Positions 34,051-44,838 of a DNA stretch of 64,000 nucleotides are shown piece after piece. The stretch comes from Amaranthus tricolor (lineage: Eukaryota > Streptophyta > Magnoliopsida > Caryophyllales > Amaranthaceae). Made by a program: the position numbers and the translations under genes. The stretch lies in contig NC_080049.1 of NCBI RefSeq assembly GCF_026212465.1, positions 20,048,620 to 20,112,619 on the forward strand, written 5' to 3'. The notes under the pieces are model-generated. The model did not search any database. It saw only the letters and a list, made by a program, of their open reading frames with translations, and was not told where the DNA came from. Within the stretch, counting starts at the first letter, position 1. Each line of letters starts with the position of its first letter.

Positions 34051-34588
34051 TCACTATGAACCAATGATTCTTAGTCGTATTTATGTCGATACCAAACGTT
34101 CTTTTAAAAGAATATGAGTTTTGATAAATTAATGTTATATATGGAGATACCAAATAAGCAAAAGATTAAATTGAAGATGTTTGTTAATGACTTGTATATA
34201 AATGTAATAGTTGGTTGGATTACTCAACAATTCAATTGTTGACAGTCTTTGATGGGGCCAATCCCTTATGGGGGATAGATTCATTTTCAGGTTAGCTCTG
34301 CAGGGGAGACGATGCATACTTGTATTACGTGTTATGTGCGAGGCGAGGACTTATTTTTGAAATTCATAATGTAAATTAGATATTTATAAATATAAATTGT
34401 AATAATTTTATAATGTTTTGTAAATAGTATTCACTTAATTATGTAAAAAGTTTTTAAATACTCTGATATTGGTTTGCTGTGGCTATTAGCCATAGGTCGG
34501 TTTCAACCCAGATTTCTATAAGTCTTTCGCTGTGCCATGTAGACAGTATTATTACACTGTTTACGCTGATTTGGGCTATTTCATAAAT

Positions 34589-35469
34589 ATTAAGTGGCAT
34601 TGATATGTTGAACTATTCAATTACTATTTATACAACATGACTTGTGGTTAATTTATGTTTAGATCTATTGTGATTAATTTATGTTAATTCGTGTATCAGA
34701 TGTGGTTTATAAGTGTTGTTTGGATCCTTTATATTTTACTCATGATTATACTTGCGATACAATATTTTACGTTCCAATGTTATTAACAAAGTAAGTTTAT
34801 TGTTACATTAAGTAAATTATAATTAAAAGAACAAGTATTCATGTTCACATCATTTATAGTAATCAGTTACAAAGCATGTGAAATGTTTGGTAGTTTAATA
34901 GAAGTGAATAGAAATGTGAAATAAGTGTTGAACTAATATACGCTATGGTATACATGTTTAGTACAATTATAGTTATCAGAATCTCGACTTTGATCAATAA
35001 TTTTATGATCTTATGATTTAAAAATAGGCGACCGATTTGGATCGTAGGTAGAATCTTAATGTAGAAGAATTGTGCGATCCTACTTAGCTCAAGAGTTCAT
35101 GTTGTAGGATCATAACATGATTCTACAATCTAACTATCCGATCCTATATGGGTAGTTTCAATCGTAAAATATTTTCATATAAAAGATACTTCACTTGCGT
35201 ATAAATATATATTTAAAATAATTATATCTATACCTCTATATAATTCAAGTTTTACTTGATTTGAAGATTAAAAATGTTATTAAAAGTTTTTTTTACAAAA
35301 CTTGATAAATAAAGTCAAATAAATTTTTACTTACACTATAAAACTTAAAAAGAAAACAAATATAATTGATAAATAGTAATCCAAAACACATTAATGCATA
35401 TTTTTAGGATCACACGATCGTACAAACCGATTATATAGATTTCGATCCTACCCCTTCAATGATTATAGG
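34589..35469. other. Intergenic DNA with a GATCGTA-type repeat
   Basis: No gene was seen. Between about 35030 and 35455 words such as TTTGGATCGTAGG, GATTCTACAATC and GGATCACACGATCGTA recur in both orientations near the edges, suggesting a fold-back repeat of about 430 bp. Ends and target duplication could not be defined. Confidence 0.4.
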
Positions 35470-36232
35470 TGTTGAGTCAAGCCCCAAATCTCAACATGAT
35501 GGAGGTGAGTTCGATCACCTCATAGCGTACTCCTTGGCTTGCACGTTTGAGAACGAGGTTGTGAGTGCAAGGAAGTATGAGGGCTTATGTTTTGGATCAC
35601 TTGATGAAGTGATCAAAGTGGGAGATTTAGTGTGCCTTGATGAAGGTAAGGGAGTGCTCATGGAAGGTTTTGAGGCTTGCTCGAGTGGTCGAGCTTGATG
35701 GGCTCGGTCAAGCCAAGAAGGGGCAGCAAGATAGAAACTACTGGACTCTCGCTCGGGTGGTCGAGTGGATCTTGCTTGGGTCGAGCAACGATCAGCTCCT
35801 CACAGTACGCGTCTCTGTTTTATATCGATTCTTTGTGGGCTTTTGTGGGTTTGTCTTAAGGCTCCCAAATATGTCATGGGACTATATAAGGGGTCTTAAG
35901 AGTGTATTAGGGTGGAGGAGAGGCATATATAAGAGAGTGAAACTAGGGTTCACACCATAAGATTTCTTCCTCTTGTATTTGCATATTTGTGAGAGATTGA
36001 AGTAAAGGTTAAATCTTTGCTTTGGGAGATTGTCCTTAAAGCTTGTAAGGTGAGTCATTAACGTATTCTTGCTTATATTAATGATAAGATACTTTGTTTG
36101 AGGGGGAGGTATCATTAGATACCTCATATATTGTTGTGTTTTGCCATTGTTGTTGCTTGTTCTGTTTTTGGTGTTTACTTTGCATTAGTTTGTTTATTAT
36201 TCTTCATCAAATATCATAGCTCATCCCTAACA
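35470..36232 (+). repeat. LTR-like repeat, copy 1
   Basis: It starts TGTTGAGTC and ends CCCTAACA. It shares with 60656-61385 the words TTGGATCACTTGATGAAGTG, TATATTAATGATAAGA and GAGGGGG, in the same order. The middle has a possible TATA (CTATATAAGG at about 35883). No primer site or coding domain adjoins it. A solo or degenerate LTR is the likeliest reading. The overlapping plus-strand frames (35459-35960) show no known domain. Confidence 0.5.
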
Positions 36233-36504
36233 CTTGGTAAAATCACAATCCTAATAACCTTGGAGTACAATTAGAAGGACTACGAAATGAATATGATTAT
36301 GATGAAACTAGTGCAATCCAATAACTATGCTAAACAAGTTTAGTGATAACTTAGACTATTTACCATGGCTTATAATACGATAGATTTATAACGTAGTAAC
36401 TTGTAAAAAGAATCAATCAAAATATGAAATTTAGTTTACTTACTTAACCGTGGTTGTTGACATTACACAGTTATTGTTATCACTCTAAATATTTATCCCC
36501 TGAG

Positions 36505-39500
36505 TAGGGATGGTCATGGGTCCAGGATCCTGTTAGACCCGCTCCGAACCCGTCCCTTTTTTAAGGGTCTGGGTCTTAATTTTTGAGACCCATCGGATGC
36601 GGGTCGGATCTGGATCCAAAAAATATCTAACGGGTCCGGGTCCGGATTCGGGTCCTAAGGTGAAGACCCGGACCCGGACCCGGACCCGACCTCGAGACCC
36701 AGACCCTAGACCCACCCCTCAGACCCAGGCCCGGACCCTAAACTCTTAAATTTTATATTATGAATTTCTGATTTCTAAATTCTAATATTTATTTTTTTAT
36801 TATTAATATATAATGAATGCCTTGAACCGTTGATTGCCTAATTTGGTTTCTCATTCTCAAATCTCAAATCAATCCAATAAGGTAGTACCGTAGTAACCCT
36901 AAGTCCCTAACTTTTTTCTTTCTCCTCTATTCCTCTGCGCTGCGCCTCTACTTCTGTCGAGTACCTCCATCGCCATCGCCATCCTTCTTCTCCACTTCAA
37001 TCGACTTCCACCATTCACGCCAGTCCAGTCTAGGTACTCCATTTCTGTGGTTTTCTTTAATTTTCTTTAATTTGGTAGTGATTTTCAATTTTTATTCTTT
37101 TATGTATTTTGTGGTTTTATAGCCTAAATTTTGTTAGTGATTCCAGTTTTTTTTATAGCCTAAATTTTGTTTAATGATTTAATGTTCTTTAATTTTTCTT
37201 TAATTTGTTAGTGATTTTGTTAATGATTCCAATTTTTATTCTTCTATGTATTTTGTGGTTTTCATTCTTAATATATGATGAATTAGGTCTTAGGCGACCT
37301 AGTGTGAACCGTGAACTGTGAACCCTGTATTTTGTGGTTTTTCTTTAAAAATTTTTTTGTTGAATTGAAATCAGTGTGTTTTAATTCTCTTTGGTCATGG
37401 ATGAAGTTGTAGGCTTGTAGCCTGTAATTGTATATATAATTCTATTTTAAAACAACACCATTTTCTACTTGGTATAGTCGTATAGATAATGGATAAAAAT
37501 CAATCACAATGTACGTCCAAATCAGTGGCACAACCACAATATAATTTTGTTACGGAGTCAAAAAATACAATGGATGTAGATGAAGAAGGGTTTGTTAATG
37601 ATGATGGTATTCCAAGTCCTTGCACAAAAGATAAGGGAAGGAAATCAACCTCTAAGGCATGGAATTGTTTTGTAAGACAGGAAGTAAATGGTGTGATTAG
37701 AGCTATTTGTAAGCATTGTGGTGTTAGTCTAGTAACTGGTGGTAGTAGTGGAACTTCTCATCTCTTGAAACACGCAAAGAAAGTTTGCTCAGGAAGACAT
37801 TTGAATCTTGCACGTGGTCAAACAACTTTAAGAGTTAAGAAGGAATGTGATGGGTCAAGTTCTCTGGAATTTAGTGGTAAAAGCAAACTTAAAGTGTTCG
37901 ACCAAGATTTTTCGAGAAGGGAATTACTTTCCATGGTTATTATGCACGAGTATCCATTGTCTATTGTGGATCATATTGGGTTTAGGAGGTTTGTTGAAAG
38001 CCTTAATTGCAATTTTAAGATGATTTCTAGGTCCACAATAAAGCGAGATATCATGAAGATGTTTAAAGAAGAAAAACTTTCTCTACATAAATTGCTCGAG
38101 CATAATGAAAGTAGAATTGCTATGTGCCTTTGACTAAAACATATATTATATTATTCTTTATAGGTTTTGCTATGTGCCTTGTCCTCACACCGGAGGTGTT
38201 ATTGCAAAGGTAATGATGGATTGTTTGTCTCAATATTGTTTAGAAAATAAAATATCTGTTGTTGTTGTTGATAATGCCACTACTAATGATGCAATGATGA
38301 AGATTTTAGTGGATAAGTTTGAGAAAAGGTCTTTGATGCTTGAAGGTGATCTTTTGCATTTACGTTGTAGTGCTCACATATTGAACCTAATAGTTCAAGA
38401 CGGATTAGGGGTTATTAGTTCTGCAATTGAAAAAGTTCGAGATTGTGTGTCTTTTTGGATGTCAACTCCTAAAAGAATTGAAAATTTTGAGGATGCTTGT
38501 CGTTTTTTGGACTTAGTGAACATTAAAAGGCCTAGTCTTGATTGTAAAACAAGATGAAATTCAAACTACTTGATGCTTAAAAGTGTTTTGCCGTTTAAAG
38601 ATGTGTTTTCAAGGTTAAAGCGATTGAATATAAAGATGAATTTTGTTGTTCCTAGTAATAAGGATTGGGAATTAGCTGAGCTTGTTTGTGATAAGTTAGA
38701 AATTTTTTATAGTACAACTAATGTTTTTTCTGGAAGAAAGTTTATCACTATCAACCTTTTTTTTTGAAGGGTATGTGAGATTAAGCTTGCTATGGGTAGG
38801 TGGTTACAAAGTGATGTTGAAATTATTAGATTGATGACAGAAAATATGCTTGAAAAATTTGACAAGTATTGGGATCATATGTGTGAACTTTTGGCTATTG
38901 CTACTATCTTAGACCCGAGAAATAAAATGGATTGTGTGGAGTTTTATTTTAGGAAGTTTTTTGATGTTAATGAGGTTGATATGCAATTAGCAAGAGTTCG
39001 TAGGTGTCTTTATAATTTGGTTGTAGAGTATCAAAGGAAAAATGATATTGTGAAAAATGTGAATGATGTTGGGCAAAGTAGGAAACGACCTGCACCAAGT
39101 TCTATAGACGGCGCACAAGATGAATTTGCTCAATCTAAGAGAACTAAGGTTAGAAAGGTGAATAGGTGTGAATTGGATTTTTAGTTAGAGGAAGAACCAT
39201 CATTGGATGATGAGGATTTGGATGTTCTTTATTGGTGGAAAGTAAATACGAAGTATTCGACTTTGCAAAAGATTGCGAAAGATATTCTTGCCATTCATGT
39301 TTCTTTCGTTGGTTCAGAAAGTGCTTTTAGTACTGGAGGAAGAGTTATTAGCCCTCATCGTTCAAGACTTCATTCACAAACTGTGGAAGCATTAATGTGT
39401 TTACAAAATTGGATGATGGAAGAGATAAAACATAAAAGTCTAACTTTTACTGATTTAGTATTGGTTTTGTTTTTGGTTGGTGATCTTAATTTGTTTTTGT

Positions 39501-40112
39501 TTTAAAAATCTCTTTCTAAGGTTCTTCGGAAGATGCTTATGCTTGCTCCACAGTAATTGATGATTCGGATGTTGATGAAGAACAACAAATAGATGCGATT
39601 CAACTAGTACGCTTTAACTTTAATGGATTTATTTTGATTTACTTTTTCTTTATTGAAAAACTAACTTATAATTGTTTGATATTTCCTTTAGGATCTTGAT
39701 GAAGTTGAAGAAGATTGATCAAAATTGATTGTAATTTGTAATGTTATGGAATATAAACTATGTATCTCATTTAGTCTTTTATATTTGATTTTTAATTATG
39801 TATTTAGACAAGTTTTTTTACGTTTTAGTAATTATTTTGTATTTGAATTTTATGGACTCGAACAAGTGTTTGTAATACGATAATAAGTTGCTTACAAAAA
39901 TACAAAAAGACTCGCAAAATTTTCAATTTTGACAAATCAAAGAGGCTTTGTATAAGACCCATTAAGGACCCTAGACCCATCAGATCCGTAGGGTCTGGGT
40001 CTGAAAATTTTAGACCCTTAGGGTCCGGATCTGGGTCTGGATCCATAAAAAATAAAGGGTCCGAGTCCGGGTCTGGCCAGACCCGCTTCAGACCCCCCCA
40101 TGACCATCCCTA
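36505..40112 (+). mobile_element. hAT transposon, full length, transposase broken
   Basis: A perfect 8-bp target duplication, CCCCTGAG, lies at 36497-36504 and 40113-40120. The termini are inverted repeats: TAGGGATGGTCATGG at the left, and the complement of the right end also begins TAGGGATGGTCATGG. Both ends carry arrays of GACCCGG/GGGTCTGG words. The interior (3,608 bp in all) holds a pyrimidine-rich leader with a likely 5' UTR intron (36900-37480) and a transposase gene on the plus strand. Clean ends but a damaged gene mean it depends on other copies for movement. Confidence 0.9.
37489..39718 (+). pseudogene. hAT transposase with internal deletion and three stops
   Basis: The first piece (37489-38133) has a BED zinc finger (AWNCFVRQEV, CKHCGV, GTSHLLKHAKKVC) and the start of the nuclease region up to SRIA. 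Then the segment that in relatives carries the first catalytic Asp (TTD-W motif) is missing. Sequence resumes with CYVPCPHTGG at about 38168. The second Asp is present in VVDNATTNDAM. The C-terminal hAT dimerisation domain (AIHVSFVGSESAFSTGGRV) is intact, with its Glu. In one continuous frame there are three stops: TGA 38555-38557 where KTRW is expected, TGA 38765-38767 after NLFF, and TAG 39182-39184. Small 3' exons probably follow (acceptor TTTCTAAG near 39520, last exon after CCTTTAG ending TGA 39716-39718). The donor of the first of these introns is uncertain. Confidence 0.85.
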
Positions 40113-40120
40113 CCCCTGAG

Positions 40121-40824
40121 GGATAGTGTATCTAAGTGTATTGTAGATGTTAGTTGGGTTTCTGAATAGCAAAACAAGGATGGATAAGGTCTCTTTCTCG
40201 TCAAAGGATTTTGTTTTAATTTCAGTGAATTTAAAGTGTTCGGATTTTGGTATTTTTAAATAATATTTTTATAAGTATACAATTGATTTATATATTTAAA
40301 AGAAATACTCTTCATTCATAGACATTGATAGTATGTTGAGGTTTACGTATTTCAGGTTGAAATAACCTGATTAATTAGTCAAAAGTCTCCTGTTATGTCA
40401 AAAAAGTTATTTTATCAAAGGCGATTAAGACTCGAACTTTATTAGCGTGCCACCTCAAATTTGACGCATATTTCTTCATAGAATACTAGCCCTTGCATAT
40501 GGTGCCTAGATAGTTTAGGACGACAAAGATTGATAATGTCCATGTTGATGGCTTTCCTTGAATGCATTATAAACATTGATAATGTCTCACTTAGATCAAG
40601 TGCATCTAATTGTATTTATAGATCTTTTTGCTTGATACTTTGGTGAAATATCCTAGTGTTTTCATTACCAAATGGTTATCAAGCCATGTCAAACTTTTGT
40701 TTAACGAATGATCAATACTAACCTGAGCTTCTTTTAACATGTTTGGCAACAATTTTATCCTCATTTGCAAGAAGATTATCAAAAGGGTAAGAGTGAAGCT
40801 TATCAAAAAATATCATTCAAGTTG
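40121..40824. other. Intergenic DNA, no gene recognised
   Basis: No coding sequence could be assigned. A minus-strand frame at about 40650-40810 (YPFDNLLANEDKIVAKH) is not obviously random but matches no family that could be named. Confidence 0.4.
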
Positions 40825-41077
40825 CTTTCAGTAACAAATAATAGAGAGCTTAGAATGTTTCTATGTGTTATAGCAAGAGAAGACAACCTTTGCTTAAGTA
40901 CAAGCTACAACAACCTAAATATAGTGATAGAATAATTTACATATCCTAATATAGCTTCTAAATATATGCTTTAATATCCGAATAATACGCACAATAATAT
41001 TGCATTACTAAGAATATATGCAGAGAGTATTTCATATCATACAATAAGATATATACTATTGATATGATATTCTGATA
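40825..41077 (-). repeat. 3' LTR of a truncated copia element (approximate)
   Basis: On the minus strand it follows a polypurine tract (CCTGAGGGGGAG, 41079-41090) and begins TATCAGAATATC. It contains words typical of plant copia LTRs (TAGGTTGTTGTAGCTTGTA). The far end is not defined, and the 5' LTR is absent. Confidence 0.5.
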
Positions 41078-41089
41078 CTCCCCCTCAGG

Positions 41090-42183
41090 TTGGAACATAA
41101 AGGTTTCGAATGCCCAATTTGCAAAAAAGAGTACAAAATTGAGATTTGCCGAGAGCTTTATTGAAAACGTCAACTAACTGTTGATACCTACAAATATGCT
41201 AAGTTTGAATGGTGCCATTGAGAATGTCATTGCGTATCAAATGGCAGTCCATGTCAATATGTTTAGTTCGTTCGTGAAATACCGGATTAGCAGATATGGG
41301 GAGAGTTGCTTGGCTGTCACAATAAAGTTTTCTAGACTGAAGATTAGAAATACCAAAATAAGACAACAAATACTTTATCCATTTCAACTCACATGTAATA
41401 GTAGCCATAGAACGGTATTTGACTTCTGCTGAGGAGCGTGAAACAGTCGGTTGCTTCTTAGTTCTCCAAGAAATGGGAGAAGAACGAAGACGAACACAGT
41501 ATCCAGTCAGAGAACGGCGAGTCAAAGGATACCCTACCCAATCACTGTTGCAAAAACCATGACCGATGAGAACAATGATGATGTAGAGGAAGAACTTATC
41601 CAAGAGAACCTTTAAGATAACGAAGAAACCTCAACGTAGCCACTCAATGGTCAGTACATGGTGCACCCATGAATTGAGCCAAAACTTGGACTGAATAACA
41701 CAAGTCAGGAAGTGTTATCGTAAGGTAAATTAAAAGAGAAATTAGGCGCCCCTATTTTTGGTTCGGAAAATGACTCCCCCTCACTACGAGCAAGATTGTG
41801 ATTTTGCTCAATAAGGGTACCTAGTGGTTTGGCACCCAAGAAACCGACTTCACTAATAGTATCAAGAGTGTATTTTTGTTGAGTAACAAATAAACCAGTC
41901 GGACTATGAGCAATTTCCAGCCTGACAAAATACTTTAGAGAGCTAAGGTCCTTCATAAAGAAAGAGTTACTAAGATATTTTTTAAAGTTCATAATTGCAT
42001 CATGAGCAGAACTTGTGATAATGAGCTTATCAATATACACTAGAACATGAATGAAAATGTTTTCGTGAATGTAAGAAAACAAAGAATAATCGACATAGGA
42101 TTGACGGAAACTAAACTATTTAAGAGCCATGGAGAGTTTGGATAACCATTAACGAGGCGCTTGTCGAAGACCATAAAGTGATT
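41090..42183 (-). pseudogene. Ty1-copia RT-RNase H fragment
   Basis: On the minus strand the fragment starts abruptly within RT at SLYGL (about 42183). It continues with SYVDYSLFSYIHENIFIHVLVYIDKLIIT in shape and RNase H motifs (GFCNSDWVGYPLTRRSLTGY, SRSSAEVKYRSM, HERTKHIDMDCHLI), and ends near the polypurine tract. The catalytic box that should read YVDD reads YIDK. Two stops fall in the RT part and a frameshift lies between the RT and RNase H pieces. The 5' half of the element, including gag and integrase, is missing. Confidence 0.8.
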
Positions 42184-42762
42184 TTCAAAGACCGCACACT
42201 AGTAATTGTGGCTCATATGTGTTCATGTATATATATTTGTCAATACACTTGCATTTTCTTAAAAATTCACGTAGAACCAAAAATTATATTTACCTTGGAA
42301 CCGAAAGAGTATAAAGCTAATAAGCTAATGGTTTATAAATTTTTGATAAAAATAAACCATAAAAAAAAAAAAAAAAACACAAGCAAAATTACTCTGTCCC
42401 TCATTGAACAAATTTATTAGATTTATCAGGGAGACTTATCACTACTTTTAGTTTGACACTCCCATTTATTATAGCCCAATCCATGACTCTGATAAACAAA
42501 AAAGTTCTGGACTATTTAATTAGTACTAACTAATAGACAAAATAGGTCAACAACAAAGTATTAATAAAAAGGAATGTTCCTTCGCTTTTCATTTCGTCTT
42601 CTTTGTCAATTTCTTCCTTAAGTCATTGACATATTTGTAGAACTTGTGCTACCCTTGGTGCTAATGTAAATACGCCTATGAATATTAGTTCATATAATTC
42701 GTAAACATCAAAATACGTAGATTGTAGTTCATAAAATTGAACTTAAAAGCACTTTAGAAATA
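42184..42762. other. AT-rich intergenic DNA, no gene seen
   Basis: It lies between the copia fragment and the MITE. It includes an A-run of 17 bases near 42361. No coding or repeat structure was recognised. Confidence 0.5.
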
Positions 42763-43196
42763 GGGATCTTTTATATGGTAGCAATAAAATTTTACGAAAC
42801 GCCCGTGGTAAACGCCTGTGGTAGTGAATCTTAAAAAATCACAAAAAAGCATTGTAATGTTGTACTTAAAGTTACAGTAACATTAATGGGCTAAAAACGT
42901 TTAATTGGTCGTTAAGTTGTAAAATATCTTAGGAATATTCTATATGGTAGTAACATACATTTATGATACACCAGTGGTAGCAAATTTTAACAATAAAATG
43001 TACTGTAGCTTTTTAAGGAAAGAAGACAAGGACAAAGACGATATTTCACAACTTAACTGTCAATTAAACGTTTTTAGTTCATTAATGTTGTTGTAGCTTC
43101 AAGTACAACATTATAATGTATTTTGTGGAATATTTCTTAAAATTTGCTATCATCGGCATTTCATGAAAGTGTGTTTCTACCGTATAGAATATCTCT
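42763..43196. mobile_element. Fold-back MITE related to the one at 1379-2063
   Basis: The left end reads GGGATCTTTTATATGGTAGCA and the complement of the right end reads AGAGATATTCTATACGGTAG. Internal words ACATTAATGGGCTAAAAACG and TTAATTG...CGTT recur in mirror order, so the arms are well over 150 bp. The ATGGTAGCA core and the AC-rich 'AAACGCC.GTGGTA' segment are shared with the element at 1379-2063. Flanks CTTTAGAAAT and CTTTAAAATA weakly suggest a 9-10 bp duplication. No coding capacity. Confidence 0.55.
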
Positions 43197-43302
43197 TTAA
43201 AATAAAAAGTGTTCATTAAAAATTCTTTAAATAGTTTATTACAACCATTCAAAATAATGCAACTAGTTCAATGAATAACTAAAAGTAAGCAAGGACCGAT
43301 AT

Positions 43303-43791
43303 TTAAAAAAAGGACTTATTGTGAATGCCAACATATTATCAGAAAAATACGAGGTGCATACACTTCTTAAGCCAATGAGATAACATCCCAAAAACCATAT
43401 GGCTATAAGAGGAAGGGCTCTAATGACTTATTAAGTGTGCACACCATCTTCAGTTCAACGATATGAAACAAACAATCCTAACACACACACACACACCCCG
43501 CCACATGCAAAGCCCCGTCAAGTTTGCATGTGGGAGTAATTAATCAGGGTAGGAACACTATTCTTTTCGGACCCACCATTTTAATTTTTGATCAAACCAT
43601 TGGTTCTAATACCATGTTAAATTGAGTTGGACTTATTGTGAATGTCAGAATATTATCGGGTAAAGACGAGGTGCACATAAGCCAAGAAGATACCATCCCA
43701 ACACCATATGACAATGGAAGAAATGACTCCAATGACTTACAAAATATGCACATCAATTTTAGTTTATCAATAAAGATAAACCATCCTAACA
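43303..43791 (-). mobile_element. TRIM (miniature LTR retrotransposon)
   Basis: Direct repeats 43303-43483 and 43615-43791 share GGACTTATTGTGAATG, GACGAGGTGCA and AATGACTTA. Read on the minus strand they begin TGTTAGGAT, and the right one ends TTTAACA. Directly next to it the minus strand reads TGGTATTAGAACCA, an initiator-Met-type primer site. A purine-rich GGCGGGGTGTG lies before the left repeat. Flanks GATAT and AATAT differ at one position, suggesting a 5-bp target duplication. The internal part is about 130 bp with no coding capacity. Confidence 0.7.
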
Positions 43792-44008
43792 AATATCAAT
43801 ACGATTTATATCACCAGCAGGCAAAAACATTAATCTACAATCTACTTGTTGTCACAAATGTTAGAACTATATTAATGATCCTAATAAGATGAAAGTTACA
43901 ACAAAAATTAAACCACGCAAAATCATAAGCATTTACTTTATCTTGTCGAAGTGAAATCTAAACCAAATCAGAAATCATACATTGAACCACGACAACCTAA
44001 TTTACTTT

Positions 44009-44325
44009 TAGTACTGGGATAAATTTAGCGGCATTTAATTTAAATTCTACTACTTTTAATTTTTCATGGTATATATAGTAGATCTAATAACATTTATTAC
44101 TCTTTAACAATACAATAAAAAATCATATTAAGACCTTTTTGCAACACAAGATCTATTAACATTTTTCATAAATGTCACTATACACTATATAAAGTGTCAC
44201 TAAATCACTTTATTGTAAAATTTAAAATAAAAATCAAAAATTATTACACTAAATTTATTAATCAGTGATATTATTTTGATGCCACAAAATCCTATGTCAC
44301 AAAAAAATAATTTTTTTTTGTAGTG
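44009..44325. mobile_element. CACTA-like non-autonomous remnant, copy 2
   Basis: The right end, read on the complement, is CACTACAAAAAAAAATTA, a canonical CACTA terminus. The body is collinear with 2604-2953 and repeats TTTTGCAACACAAGATCTA and TTTGTGACATAGGATTT words in both orientations. No matching CACTA left end is visible. Confidence 0.5.
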
Positions 44326-44390
44326 CACACAAATAAAAAATTCTTGAAAGAACTTTAAACAACCATTAATCTATAAATTATTATTATTAG

Positions 44391-44393
<3 letters not shown>

Positions 44394-44431
<38 letters not shown>

Positions 44432-44433
44432 TT
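44394..44433. repeat. ATT microsatellite
   Basis: An almost pure ATT tract of about 13 units immediately precedes an A-rich run and the palindrome block. Confidence 0.9.
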
Positions 44434-44457
44434 TCAAAAAGAAAAAAAAAAAAAAGT

Positions 44458-44533
44458 GAGTCGCCCAAAATTGGGCGATTGAACCATGGTTCAATCGCCA
44501 GTTTTGGTTCAATCGCCCAATTTTGGGCGACTC
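44458..44533. repeat. Palindrome-dense inverted-repeat block
   Basis: A 27-bp sequence at 44458-44484 is repeated as its exact reverse complement at 44507-44533. Each arm has its own short hairpin (CGCCCAA with TTGGGCG around a 2-base loop). At the centre lies an 18-bp perfect palindrome, ATTGAACCATGGTTCAAT. A third, imperfect arm (GGTTCAATTGCC) follows to about 44570. An A-run precedes and a T-run follows the block, and ATT microsatellites lie on both sides. No mobile element, tRNA or coding frame explains it. Confidence 0.85.
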
Positions 44534-44603
44534 ACCCACGGTTCAATTGCCTAATTATGAGCGATTCAATTTTTTTTTTTAATAATAATTATTAATTTAA
44601 ATT

Positions 44604-44624
44604 TTATTATTGTTGTTGTTGTTG

Positions 44625-44718
<94 letters not shown>

Positions 44719-44771
44719 TGTTATTATTATTAATTTCATTTATATTCTTTTTTAAGAATATAAAAAAGTTA

Positions 44772-44831
<60 letters not shown>

Positions 44832-44838
44832 GATATTA
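44604..44838. repeat. Compound TTG/ATT microsatellite
   Basis: TTG units are followed by about 38 ATT units to 44736, then an AT-rich spacer and another 20 or so ATT units from about 44772. The poly-leucine/isoleucine frame through it is an artefact. Confidence 0.9.

Larger units (their letters stand above)
27840..34583 (+). mobile_element. Probable solo LTR (Ty3-gypsy type), interrupted by a hAT
   Basis: The region begins TGATACAACC at 27840 and ends GGCTATTTCA at 34583, and is flanked by TAAAT at 27835-27839 and 34584-34588. TG...CA ends and a 5-bp duplication are the hallmarks of an LTR insertion. Without the hAT and the extra 317-bp copy, the length is about 2.64 kb. Inside are a TATA-like CTATATAATC (about 32240), a transcribed-leader-like stretch, and a 39-bp tandem repeat. 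No primer site, polypurine tract or coding domain follows, so a solo LTR formed by recombination is the simplest reading. The sequence style recalls long LTRs of plant chromoviruses, but that assignment is from memory and weak. The TSD match alone could be chance in AT-rich DNA. Confidence 0.45.

Noticed and set aside
36533..36715. Minus-strand Gly/Arg/Val-rich frame
   Set aside because: It lies in the GACCCGG array at the left end of the second hAT. A similar Asp-Pro-rich frame at 39825-40046 is the right-end array.
40606..40806. Minus-strand coding fragment (YPFDNLLANEDKIVAKH)
   Set aside because: Not obviously random, but no family could be named and the frame is short and broken. It is kept only as a remark in the intergenic entry.
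44458..44570. Riboswitch, tRNA or CRISPR-like array
   Set aside because: The inverted repeats are adjacent and self-complementary, with no regularly spaced unique spacers and no cloverleaf. A CRISPR array is not expected in a plant nuclear genome.
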